Part shown: positions 11,125 through 23,300 of the stretch, in pieces
Layout of the letters: each line of letters opens with the position of its first letter
How positions within the stretch are numbered: position 1 is the first letter of the stretch
Assembly: GCA_009760855.2 (NCBI GenBank)
Contig: WPIO01000202.1
Span: 62,001 to 126,000, forward strand
Length of the DNA stretch: 64,000 nucleotides
Origin: Cristatella mucedo
Lineage: Eukaryota > Bryozoa > Phylactolaemata > Cristatellidae
Direction: 5' to 3'
Position numbers and translations under genes: made by a program
Notes under the pieces: generated by a model
Databases searched by the model: none
The model's input: the letters and a program-made list of their open reading frames with translations, nothing else
Told to the model about the DNA's origin: nothing

Positions 11125-11690
11125 ATAATAAAACAATTGATGTAGCACCCTCAGATAACTCAATCTCTCTCATGGCACTTTACATTTGCAGCAAAGGAAG
11201 CACGATTGAATGGTTAGTGGTAGCATGCTCACTAAACAACAAGAATAACATCCAAGCTGATTAAACAGCCTCTTTTTGTATAGCGACAGAAGAGCCTTTA
11301 CGGCTATCACCATCGCTTGCAGTGGTGATAAAGGATCGCCCACCGCAGGAATCGAACCCACGACCTCGGGACCGAGGTCGTGAAAGCAACCACCTTACCT
11401 AGTGTGCCATCACAGAATATGGTTAGTGGCAGCATGCACAGTGTCAGCATGTATAAGCACGTAAAAGACGAATCACAAAGACCCACTAAATGCTGTGATT
11501 AATAGGTGCGTTTTTACTTCTTTTTAAAATTGGTCAAGTCAGTTGTCATGACGCAAGTCGTGAGTGAGTTCCAGGCTTTGGAGTATACGAAACTGGTGCA
11601 GTTCTCCAGCAGGGTATGGAGGAGCCGAGCCATTACAGGCCTTGTGCGTCAAGTGTATAAATTTAAATCTGTATTCTGTATTCGCTGATC
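11125..11690 (-). mobile_element. Family-A LINE 3' end split by an S1 SINE
   Basis: The tail side starts at 11125. The sequence up to AAGAATAACATC (11250) resumes after 11414 with ATATGGTTAGTGGCAGCATG. Beyond that is the decayed RT C-terminal region. Confidence 0.75.
11250..11414 (-). mobile_element. S1 tRNA-derived SINE
   Basis: On the minus strand: GATGGCACACTAGGTAAGG head, CGGTCCCGAGGTCGTGGG, B box GGTTCGATTCC, and the end GGCTGTTTAATCAGC. One of the best preserved S1 copies in the window. Confidence 0.85.
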
Positions 11691-11940
11691 AACTGGGAGC
11701 CACTGCACCTCCTTCAGCAACGGAGGCACACGGCTAAACCTCACATATTTTTCTACTAGCCCTGCAACCATGTTCACCATCAGCTGCACAGACTTTGTGT
11801 CTTTTTCGGAAGCCTAGCCAAAATGGAGCTACAGTAATCCAGCCTAGAGAGAACATAGGAGCTAGAAGGATCTTTAGACAGCCTGAAGCTTTATTAATTA
11901 ATGTAGCTCCTCGCCAATGATGTTTTAGCGCTCATCAATA
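11690..11940 (-). mobile_element. Decayed LINE RT C-terminal fragment
   Basis: TACAGTAATCCAGCCTAGAG and AGCCTAGCCAAAATGG resemble the family-B stretch for RLDYCNSLFAGLPK, here with many changes. Confidence 0.4.
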
Positions 11941-12089
11941 CTCTAATGCTCACCACACCTGGCCGTGGAGGGCGGGTGACATGGTTTTCCAGCTAACCAC
12001 AAGGTCTCCCTTACCTGGTACGATCGCTTGACCCATAAACCCTGGCCTCGCGACTTGAGTTGAGTGTATACACTTACAACGGATAGATT

Positions 12090-14760
12090 TCCGTATTTTC
12101 CCAGGTCTTTGCCCTCGATTACCGGCGCATCGCCCTCGAACGTACGTTCAAGATTGGCTGACAGAACGCGGTTGCACTTTCAATACGGCACACTGTTACG
12201 CAAGAAAGTTTCGATCTTCTACTACCAGCTCGCTGTGTGTGTAATTCTAACAGTCGCAGATTGCTGCATTGTCTCGGGCAATTGCCATGGATTGCCCGAG
12301 GTTGAACGCGAAAAAGGACAGCGTGTGCGCCCACGATGAGCGCTATGTGGGAGGATAATAACAAATTCAAACAGCCAATCTTCAGCTAATTTGAACCAGA
12401 TTCCTACATAGACCGGGCCATTGCCGTCGATTGCCCTCGATGGTATCTTTGTCGATTGTATACAAGGATGTGTCTGCACGTTTAATGCAGTGTAGTGCAA
12501 TACGCAAGAAACGCTGGAGCTTCTCTCAGCAACTGTCAGTCCATTCGCAGCTATCCGTTATGGATTGGCATATTTCCCCGGGCCATTGCCGTCGATTACT
12601 GTACGTTGCCGTCGATTGAACGAGCACAATGAGTGAACATTATGCGCGCACACAGGCACACGTTACGTGGAATGAGAGTTGCAGTTTAAATAAATAAATA
12701 ATAAATCCTGGCTGATTAAACAGCCTCTTTTGTATAGCGACAGTACAGCCTTTACGGCTATCACCGCCGCTTGCAGTGGCTATAAAGAATCGCTCACTGC
12801 AGGAATTGAACCCACGACCTCGCGACCGAGGTCGTGAAAGCAACAGCCTTACCTAGTGTGCCATCATTTATTGCAGCCAATCTTGTCAATTTTCCATGGA
12901 TTTCGCTATTGGCCCCTACTATTGTTGTTGAAGGCCGTGCATTGTTGACAGTCAACAAACAAAGCATGTTGAAATTTCCACGGTTTTACTTTGGATGCAG
13001 CGGAATGTTAAATGAAATGACAATTGAGGCTTCCTCGCTGCCAATTTCTCTTCAATTTGCCAGGAATTGGGGTATTGGCCCAGGTTATTGCTGTCGATTG
13101 CCTTTCATTGCTCGCGATTGTACGTTCGCGATTGGTTGAAAGGATTTGATTGCACGTTCAACACAGTGGGCAATGACAGGTAAGATATATTTGATCTTGG
13201 CCTTGTCACTTTCCAGTGATTTGCGATGGACCATAATGGATTATGGTATTTGCCCGTGCCATTGCCGTCGATTGCCATGCATTGCCCAAGATTGAACGGT
13301 CAGAGCTGGCTGAAAGGGTTGAAAGCACGTGCTCGATAAGTGAGATGTTACGTGGAATGAGAATTGGAGCTTGGCGCAGCCCATTTCTCGTCGATTTGCC
13401 ACGGGTTTTGGTATTGGTCCCTGCCGTTGCTGTCGATTGCCGTGCATTGTTGACAATTAACGTACAAACTAGCTTGAAAGTCCTACGATTTCAATTTTAG
13501 CACAAAGAAATGTGAAATGCGATGACAATCAGCACTTCGTGCAGCCAATTTAGTGTCGACTTGCCACGGATTGTTGTGGTTTGCTGCTTCGAGCCGAGCC
13601 AATGCCGTAGATCGGTATGCGTTGCCCGAGATTGTAGGAGTGCATTTGCTTAAAATGATGTGGCTGACTTTAACCAGTGTGCTTTGTAACATGCATTAAA
13701 AATGGGAGCATTGCGAAACCGATTTGAGGACATTTTGCATTAGATTTCTGTAAATTGAGGTATTGGCCCGGGCCATTGCTGTCAATTGCAGTGCATTGCT
13801 GCCGAATGATCGAGGCAATTGTAGTAAGATTGTGGGATTACACAATAACCAAAAATTAGAGCAACGTACAATCAGTGAGATTATACAATAACCGAAAATT
13901 AGAGCAACGAGCAATCACTGTTAGAGCTTAAACTGTACGTATTCTGGTCGTTTTCGGCGGGTTACGGTTCATTGACGTACTGGCCTGGGCAGTTGCAGTC
14001 GATATCAGTACATTGTTACAAAATGGTCGAGGCAATTACAGTGCAGTTATGCGAGTACACAATAACCGAACAATAGAGCAACGTGCAATCATAATTAGAG
14101 CTTCTAGTGTATGAGTTCTGGTCGCTGTGTGATGGATTGCAGCATATTTTGGCGGATTTATTTGGATTGTGGTACATGACCGGGTCATCGCGGTCGATTG
14201 TAATTCATTGCATGAGAACGTGTGTGCATAATGGAGCAAAATTTTCTGGGTGCACATTGAACTGAGTCTAGTCGTATATGCAATGTCAATTAGAGCCTCG
14301 TAGTGGTGGCGATTTGAGGATGATTTGCGGTAGAATGGGGTGAATTTCGGTAGTTTTCCAGGTCATTTCAGGCGATTGCCGCCCATTTCCACAGTTCGAG
14401 GTTGCACAATTTTTTGTTCTACGTGGTTTCGCACACAGCACGGTGCACTTTAATATACAATAAAAACTTATGCTTAGTGCAACGTATTTCGATTTTTATG
14501 CGGTGGATTCGATGGATTGAGGTATTGGCCCGTGCTATTGCAGTCGATGGCAGGGCATTGCACGAGCACGGCCATACCAATGGAAGTAAAAAATTGTAAT
14601 GCAATTGTCGCAGAGTGTGCTGTCATATGCAATCGAAACAGGAGCTTTTTGATCAGGATTTCATTCGTTGCTTGGTGGAATGCAGCGGATTGAGGTGGAT
14701 TGTGGTATTGACCTGGGCCACTGCAATCTTATTTTAGTGGACTTGCGAGAATGAAGACTT
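12090..14760. repeat. Diverged tandem array, unit about 160-220 bp
   Basis: A core like TATTGGCCCGGGCCATTGC followed by GTCGATTGCC.TGCATTG recurs near 12110, 12263, 12415, 12580, 12910, 13075, 13250, 13415, 13595, 13763, 13983, 14178, 14360, 14525 and 14710. Between cores are TTTGCCACGGATT and AGAGCTT.GTGCAGCCAATTT-like blocks. Spacing is 150-220 bp once the SINE at 12684-12870 is removed. No long open frame spans units. It looks like an old satellite. Confidence 0.7.
12684..12870 (-). mobile_element. S1 tRNA-derived SINE inside the satellite
   Basis: On the minus strand: a tRNA-like head with an A-box-like TGGCACACTAGGTAAGG and a B box GGTTCAATTCC. The GGCGATAGCCGTAAAGGCT-like body, AAAAGAGGCTGTTTAATCAGC and a (TTTA)n-type tail follow. 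It interrupts the array between two cores. Confidence 0.8.
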
Positions 14761-15249
14761 GAGAGAATGCGTGAGCAGAATCTTGTCAAAATTTGAGCTC
14801 GGCAACGCTTACGTCCGGTCGTTGTTAGCCGTATGAGAGTGGATTGTGGCAATTCGTCGAACCCGCTTGCAGAGAGCAATAAAGCTTAGCAGGCTGGCCT
14901 CTTACCTATGACCTGGTTCGTGAAAGGCTAGGCCCTTACCCTGGCCGATTCGGTTTGGAAAAGCGGCGGGCCTGCTAAGTCAGCCAAATTATGACTTCGA
15001 GATATACATGCGGTTCCAGGATTATCGCTGCTTGGAGCCGGCTATGCACGAGTTATTTAGTTATGCAGTACAAACGCCGAAGCTATGTAATTGGCAGTTT
15101 AGTTGAGTCCGATCCGAGGAGCTGAGCTTCACTCCAGCGCTTTAGCCGTATCAGAGCTGTGAGGGGTACATCGGGTTATTAGACATCTGTGGGACATCTG
15201 TGAGCCTCCGACGTCGAATAGACTTGTGCTGTTTATGGACTTGCTATAC

Positions 15250-15640
15250 AGTGCGGCGTTACAATAAAGCTCGTGCGAAACTCTGCAGCCAGGCTTGTCT
15301 GTCACTCACTTTTAGGTTCCTGTATTCTTCTGCTCCAGCTGACTGGCTATCAGATCTGCTACCCACCAGACTCAGCGTCGTAGAGCCGGCTTTTCTGAAT
15401 CCAACATGTTCAGCTACGTGTAAGTTAAAAACCTATTTTTGTCAGTGCATTTAGTGGATCCATGCGATTGGTCAGTTGTGTGCTAATGTGCCGACACGGT
15501 GTATACTCTCGCTTACCATATTTGCAAGCAGACCCTATGCATATCGTCTGTAATCATGCTATCTTTATTGACATTCAGCACGCTACCACTAAACATTCGA
15601 TCGTGCTTCCTTTGCAGCAAAACAATATATACAGGGACTA
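15250..15640 (+). mobile_element. Family-A LINE, 3' part
   Basis: The plus strand encodes CLSLTFRFLYSSAPADWLSD and LLPTRLSVVEPAFLNPT. The 3'UTR follows with an internal deletion just before the stem-loop. Confidence 0.7.
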
Positions 15641-15644
15641 ATAT

Positions 15645-16130
15645 AATTTAATGTATCTCCGTCCGTAACTACACAAAGCCATAAAGACTATGTATCTCCG
15701 TCAGTAACTCCACAAAGTCATAAAGACCATGTGGGTGTTACGCAGGAGAGTTTTGTATAGCTCACTCACAGCCTAAACGGCTTTCGGTACGAATTCGTTA
15801 GCCAACAGACTTCGTCTCACGCAACAAAGAGAAAGTGGGAAGCATAGCAGAGTCATGAGAGCAGTTGAGGTAGTGAGTAGCATAGAAGTAGCAGTTCAGG
15901 ACCGCTGAAAAAGATGTGCCATAGTCGGCAGTTGGAGAGTAGTTGTCGTTGCGTAAGAATTGTGGAAGCGAGTTCCACAGTCTAGGACCTGCAGAGCTAA
16001 AGCTTCTGTCGCCAACGATCTTTAAGTGGGAGGAGTGGAACAGCTAATTGATTGTCCATACAGGACCTGAGTGCACGAGGAGGCTGAAACAGGTGCAGCA
16101 GCTCAGCGAGTTTGGATACTTTAGATAAAT
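15645..16130 (-). mobile_element. Family-B LINE 3' part
   Basis: The tail-side TTTAATGTATCTCCGTCCG is partly duplicated (TATGTATCTCCGTCAGTAAC). ATAGTCGGCAGTTGGAGAG and TCTAGGACCTGCAGAGCTAA follow. Confidence 0.75.
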
Positions 16131-16219
16131 AAATACAGTAAATACAGTTCGCGATGCACACTTTTTAGCAACACTAGCCCAGAAAATAAAAATAACCCAG
16201 ATACAAATAAGCACGTTGA

Positions 16220-16225
16220 TTTATT
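16220..16225 (-). terminator. Candidate HNRNPL polyadenylation signal
   Basis: On the minus strand these bases read AATAAA. It is the first canonical hexamer I saw downstream of the predicted stop, about 1.1 kb away. A family-B LINE begins just beyond. A 3'UTR of roughly 1.1 kb would follow. Confidence 0.4.
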
Positions 16226-17298
16226 GTTCATGAATGCCTACAATGCCACGTATAGCATTTTCTGTTATAAGCACTGGTGCACTAAGCACATTACTAGATG
16301 CAAGTTATGTTATGCACCAATCATCATAAGCCACTGCGAGCACAATGAACTCACAAAATTTTCAATGTGCCTCTCGGAAGCATAGCAGATCACTCAACGA
16401 GTATACGCAACGATATCACGATACCACAGGCTGCATGGTCTGACTGCAAGCTCGAAGTTCCGTGAAGGCTAAGCTAAATAAAGCGCTTAAGTTCCAATGT
16501 TCTAACAGCGGCTGTACATGTAACTACTGTCATTTTTAACGAGAAGCCGACTGCCTTCAGCAGCTGCTACAACAGCCAGTTGCTGGCCCACTTGACGACT
16601 GCCATCATGATTCAATTTTGACGATGGCACTATCAATCGACCATCACTGTCCACCTCTTTCCATTATAGGACTCGACGAGAAGCAGAGCTTGAATACGTA
16701 TGGGATTTTTCCGGCTGCAGCAACCAAGAATATATACAGCCATTATTTGCAAGCTCACAGTACACATCAGCAACAGAAAAGCAAGTGTGGCAATGCCAAG
16801 CTATTCAATAAAATTTAACGGCACTAGAATCAGCAGGGCAAAAAAAGCAGGTGAGGGGAAACATGTTAAGTTGATCGCACTTAGACGACCCGGGCTATTA
16901 TTGGCAGTCTGCAGCAAATTATAAACACATTATCTGCACCAAATACCCTATGTCTAAACTCAGAAGTAAGAGGCATATAGTTAAACCAAGCCAAAAGTAA
17001 AGAGCAAAGAAGTGGTGGGGATTGGAATAAATTTGCCCGAATGGCAGTATTGGAACAAACGGTATCGTTGGATAGGAAATATGCAGTAAAGCTCCACTCT
17101 GGAATCTGAAGGCCAAACGATGTTTCCCACAAAAAAGGACAGTTGGAATACTGCCCTATGAGGATTCAACGGTACACAGACCATAAGCTGCTGCTGGAAC
17201 AGCCTAGGTGAAAGCATGAAGCAACTCGAGCGAGAACATTTCTACAGTGACACTGGTAGGTCATCAGAAGAATTCTTGCTCTACAAGCGACCACTGCT

Positions 17299-17375
17299 TC
17301 AGAGAAATGAATATGTACAGGTCTTTCTTAAAGTTAACGAGCGGTCAAACTTAAGCCACACCGAGGACCCCAAAC
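17299..17375 (-). CDS. HNRNPL: HNRNPL probable terminal coding exon
   Basis: The acceptor is ...CATGTTCAAG and the frame is phase 1 as needed. It encodes GLGSSVWLKF, then DRSLTLRKT and a stop at 17301-17299. Only the L-K-hydrophobic core resembles the expected PYTLKLCFS strand that ends RRM4. Choosing this exon gives a 590-residue protein. It could instead be a 3'UTR segment, with a better exon lower in 16.2-17.3 kb. Confidence 0.45.
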
Positions 17376-20300
17376 CTTGAACATGTGGGGGCTGATGACA
17401 TGGCGAAGCAGAACAAGCGACAGCTACTTAAGCTTAAGTTATTGTTGATATCTCTGGCTAGTCACTAATTACTTCAGAACACAGCTGACCCTTATTGGCC
17501 ATTGCTGGTAGTGGTCAAATGTATTCTGAGGTAATCAATGAGACATCCAACAAAGTCTAGGCTTACAATCGAGCAATCAAGAAATGCTACTCAAGCACAC
17601 AGCTCAGCTCAATAGTGAACACGAATATACCTGGATTAGGGATCTCGACGTGATTTGTCAGAATCAGAGCTTCGACAGCATCGGTTGTCGACTCCCATTC
17701 CAAAAGGCCGGTCGATCCTCTTTCACCTAAAAACCAGGCAGATTCTGTCTTCTGCAGTTTTAACAGGCAGCACGCTACAGGTCATAGAACGTCAGCAATC
17801 TAAGAGGAGTACGTGGACACCTAAATACAAACACTACTATTTACTAGAGCAATACCGATCTCCAGCAAGCGACTATTACTTCAGCTGTTAAACAATCTAG
17901 ATCTAACAGCACTGAAAACGTGTGCATGAGGCGCATCAACATTTTCAATTTCGAGAACCAATATTATACATGCACAAGCTGATACTGACAAAATCATAGG
18001 AGTTCAGATGGACCATATTCTTAATAACTTCTTGTATTTGCATGGGCATTGACTGTCAGCTTGATGCATCCGGTCATGCAGTTCTACAGCAGCTGTAAGC
18101 CAACCAAAAATCTTGATGCCTACAAAAAACCCGTGAGACGAGTTCTTAGCTCAACGGAAATGCTCTAGCCAACCAGTGGATGTCCAATAGGAATCGAGAG
18201 ATTGGCCAGACCAGCTAAAATATAGGAGATCTGAGTCTGCTGTGCAAATAGAAAATGAATCAAAGAATCTTTTTTGTATAACTTTCCAAGGACGTTGATT
18301 TACTTTGTATGCAAAATGCATAAACTAAACTGAACTAGTAATCTCTAAATTAAGCTGAAAGCCGTAACGGACCTGTTCATGCTCTAAAAGCCTAGCAAGT
18401 GATACTGCTTTGATTACTATAACAATAGTAAAAAATTATAGCAATTTAAGAGACTTAAATCTCTACTATGACGTGTTACACACACTGCCTTCCAAACGTT
18501 TCTTCACACCTGGTCAATCGATATAAGTTCAGTAGTTGCCCTCTGAGATCTTCAGCCGCCCTGTGATTTCTAGGTTTTAATGGTCATGCCCATGTAGTGA
18601 CATCAAAACCACTCACGTGTATCCTCAGAAAAGTGTGCAACCGACGGCATGTTCTGGGGCGTACCGAGTGTCTCTATGGCAGGGGGCTGGCCTCAACAGG
18701 TCAGATGTCGAGCTGGTTTGGTCTAGCGGTTAAGGTGCTCGCGCCGACCAAGGTCTGACTGAGGTTGTGGGCTCGAGCCCTGATGCATATGTGAAGCGCT
18801 TGAATAGAAATTAAGTTCTCTTGGGGCGCTATATACATGAATTATATATATATAAAGAGACATCCGGGTACCATAGCTCATGATTATCCAAGGCATCGTC
18901 GGTGATGAAATGGGCAAAAAATTGGTTCTGCTGGATGACACCCAATAGGTTTGGTTGGTCACGTGATCACACATCGGCAGCCGACGAATGCAGTTACTTT
19001 ACTAAGCCAAGCGCAGCAACCTGCAACTTAGTGCAAAATTACATTGACAGATTGTCACAATTTACTAATCATTGTAGCTGAATGACTTACTTCAATACTG
19101 GCATTAGCAACAACCGACCTCAGATCGATGTACCAGGTGCGTAGAAACTTTTGGTTTGGAGGGCAGTGTCACGGGGCTCAAGCCATCGTCCTAGTCATCA
19201 ATTACATTCACCTCGACCTTGGTCGTGGCGAGCACATTTGCCATAGGGTCAAATCAGCCTCGTCCTCTACCCAAAATGTGGCACCCGGAAACAACGCCAG
19301 TGAGAACAAAGTACCATTTGGACCACTCACTTTTGGTGGGGAACTGCTTGACTCTCAGTGGTGCTCGTGCGCCAGAGCTTTCAAAAATCTTTATCAGTTC
19401 ATCCTCAGAAATCTTGGCTGGAGTATTGAAGAAATGGAGCACCTAAAGGAGACATTGGGAGAAACAAACAGTAAAGCAACCCTGAACAAAGCAGTAAGAG
19501 TGTGCAAGTGCGTGCATGCACGCGCAGGTAAATTCAGACACGTGATGACAAAGCCACTTTACCATCTGGTATCTATAGACCACATTTAAAAAGAAATTAA
19601 AAACACCTATTTATCACAGCATTTAGTGGGTCCCTGTGATTCGACTTTCACGTGCTTATGTGCGCTGACGCTTTACATGCTGCCACTGATCACATTTGAA
19701 TGCAGACCCTGTGCATGTCACCCCTAACCATGTTAGTATTGTTGTTTATTCAGCATGATACTACTAACCATTTGATCGCATCTCCTTTGCAGCAAATGTA
19801 AAGCGCCTAGAAAGAGACTGAGTTCTCTGAAGGTGCTCAACAAAAATATTATTACTATCACACATCAAAGACAGCCCTACATACAATACAGTAAATCTGC
19901 ACTTCACTGAAGTAAACAATCTTTGAATGATGCTGAAGACCTTAATTGTGCACGCTATCATAATGTCAGCTTGAAATCCAGAGTAACGTCTTACCTTTGC
20001 TGGTATTGCTATCCGATTCTTTGCAGCTGCTTCCGGATTGCTAAAGCGGTTGTTTCGAGTACCTGTGTAGTCCTTGAACGATGATGAACCATCAGAAAGC
20101 GAATGCGGATTGACGACGTCCTGAAGGTAGGGCTGCTTGCTGTAACCTAGCGATATCTTGCTGCCGAAAGCATGAACGACATTCAGATTCGACACAGCCT
20201 TATTGACCGATACCCCGTCGGCCATCTGAACCATCGCCACGCCTTCTTTAGTCTTCAGAAACTTAATCTACAAAAATATGTCAGACGTTGACAGAAAGAG

Positions 20301-23300
20301 TCCCAGACAAAGGAGTAGTAGAACTGAGCAGCTTTCGGGTGATGGTCTTTCGCTGGCTTCTATTTAAGTGGTACACTGACCAAACAACACTTGCAGGTGG
20401 CTTAACTCAGTGCACAATATATATGTTAGCCAAGGAATGCTAAAAATTTAGCCAACAGCTTCATATGAACATATGTAAACCAAATCCTTTGCAGCAAATG
20501 TAAAGCACCTAGAAAGAGATTGAGTTTTCTGAGGGCGTTTTATCAAGTGTCATAATTTTTATTCTTAAGTAATTGCAGTTAAGCTACATAGCAGTCGCGA
20601 CTGGTAGAAAAAACAGGCTGGATCCAAGAAATTAAAGAGTAAACGTTCCGACTGTTTATATAGCTGCAGTGGCTGCTTTTCCATATACTTATCACCAAAT
20701 TCGTAAACCAATAGCGCAATTGACAGGCGGTTTTCAAAAAGCTTTCTTTTGACAAATGCAGATCATCTGTCTTATTGTTTGACCCGGCATCAGATGATGT
20801 TGGCATGTGTAATAATAGCTACCTGATTACAGCCAAAACCAGGCCTTAAATGCTATGAGAGCTCACTCCCTGCGGACTCGCTTTGCTGAGTCATAGTAGA
20901 AATACCTGTACACACATTTAGTCACTCCTGGAAGTACTTGTCGCGGAAGACCATGCTTCACCATTGTGCCGTGTGAAGGATGGACTTTCTGACTTTAATT
21001 AGTAGAGATCATTTAACGAAGTTAACGAATCGCTGCTGCATAGAAACTGCAGCAGTTATGCTCCAACAAAGCATGTCTGTCATGAGAAGTTTGCTTAATT
21101 GTGCCAACTCCGCTTTATGCTAATTTGCAGTTTCCCATCTTACTCTGTTTTTCCCATCTTACTTTAAGTTATTCATTTTGTTTGTTTATCAAGCACGATA
21201 TTACTCACCATTCAGTTGCATTTCCCTTTGCAGCAAATGTAAAGCGCCTTGAGAAAGATTGAGTTCTCTGGGGGCGCTTTATCAAGTGCATTATTGTTAT
21301 TATTATTATTAATTATTATTATTTGTTTTGTCTATTAGCAAGAAATAAGTCACGATCACACGTAGGTCAACGAGATCCTAAGTGACTAATGCATAACATA
21401 CCAATTAACATCTTGACAGGACAAAGATGCTCGTGTTTCTATCGCTATGATCAGCAGATAATCTGCAATTTCAAGTTCCTTGTGTCGGCATGCTGCTCAA
21501 AACTCTCTGATCTGACTGCATGTTATAAATATAAAGCATCACAATTTAGCTAATGGCTGTGTGAAAAAACGTCAAATTGTTTAATGGATACTTTATAGCA
21601 TGCAGGCAGTAACAGCCATGAGAAGATAAGTATTGGGTTTGATATTGGGTATTTGATATTGGGTTTGAACCAGCAACCCTGTTCCACTGGCAAAGATTAC
21701 GATCTCCATAGATGATTTACACAGGAAAACAGCGAATTCTCTGCTCATGTTAAATTTCACGGCTGTAAATACATCCGAACCGTGTTAGCCAAGGTAACAT
21801 ACACATTCTTCCATTGAGATGACACACCAAGGACTGATTATGGTTACTCAAATTGGTTACCTATAACTGGGTGGTTGCAGATCCAAGGACAAGGACCAGA
21901 CTAATATAACCACAATAACAAAAAGAAACACAAACTTCATAAACAAGCAACCCGCAAATGTGTCTGCACTCACCCGAATAACATTGCCGTAAAGGCACAG
22001 AAGGTTGAACAGCCTGTCACAGTTAAACTTCTCCATGTTCATACCGTACACCATCAGAACAGATCCTTGCTGCATACCATCGGGTGACATTGGACTAGAT
22101 CCCGGATGGCTCATTGGACCACGGCTCATAGGACTACGACCCATAGCACCACCAAAGCGACCTTCATAATCTGGCTTATCGAATGACCGAGGACCTCCAT
22201 AATCATCCTGCAGAGAAAAGTCGTTTGCAGCACAAAAGAACATTCAGTAATTCAGTAGAATGCCTATTTAAATTGGTGCCATGACAAGATGACAATGTTC
22301 ATACACTCAGCAGCAAAACTCTGTCTGACTTACAGGTCACTTTATTCGATTAAACCAGTTTGCATAAGTAACCTACCTCCTTCCTTCTCCAGCCTTCGAT
22401 AGTATGTTCTAAAAACCACCTACTTCTAAGCATCTAATGGTAATAATAATACATTTGCATGGCGACCTCAGAGAACCTAATCTCTTTCTGGGCACATTAA
22501 ATAGCTGCAAAGGAGGCATGGTCGAATGGTTAGTGGTAGCATGCTCAATGACAAAAAAGCATAACATGGTTAGAGGCGACTTACACACGGTCAGCATGCA
22601 AATCTAGTCATCTTGCCATCCCTTGCAATAAACAGAAATCCTTTAGTCACCAAGCCTCCGGCACATAAACCGGAAGTGAAACACGATTTCGGCTATGGAC
22701 ACTATTAATTCGCCGATTTTGTTTTACGTGAGGCTCAGATACAGACATATCTGTTCCGGTCAGCATTACGTAACACTAAAGGACTTTGTGTTCTTTTTGA
22801 GTCATCTAGTAAAAGGTTAGAAAAGGACACCCAGATTTTAGTCACAGGGAGATAAGCTGGCAGCTAATTTTGAGGTAGTTTTTCAGTTTCTAAGCCACAC
22901 AAGGCTTGCAAATACCTAGTGAACTGGTTTTGTCATTCCATTTGAGAATGCTGCATTCATCCAAGTGTTGATGCTCCTAGAGTTGACCTAAGTTCCTAGA
23001 TGCTCTGGGCTTTGTTGTGTGCTCTGGAAAGAGCACTGAAAACTGAAAGGATTTTCTTTAGGTTAGCTTGATAGAAGATGCAAAAGTAGTGCGACATCCA
23101 GGGCCAAATAAAAGTACAGCATCAATTTAAAGACGCCAAGCATTTGAATGCACAGCAGTTTCTTTAGGATTCGAGAGATATTTTGAGATCAGTTTCACCC
23201 ATGTACACACAGCTGACATTGTAAAAGGCCATCCAATTACAGTAATTACAAGCTGCTTCTGTTCAGTCTTACTAAATGCATCAGGTATGTCCGACATACA

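Noticed and set aside
16440-16500. Alternative HNRNPL last exon encoding LFSLAFTEL
   Set aside because: The frame lacks the L-K core and a fitting acceptor; 17375-17299 fits phase and total length better.
19128-19589. 153-codon plus-strand frame overlapping HNRNPL exon 12
   Set aside because: The minus strand has clear RRM4 homology with splice sites; the plus frame is its shadow plus family-A sequence.
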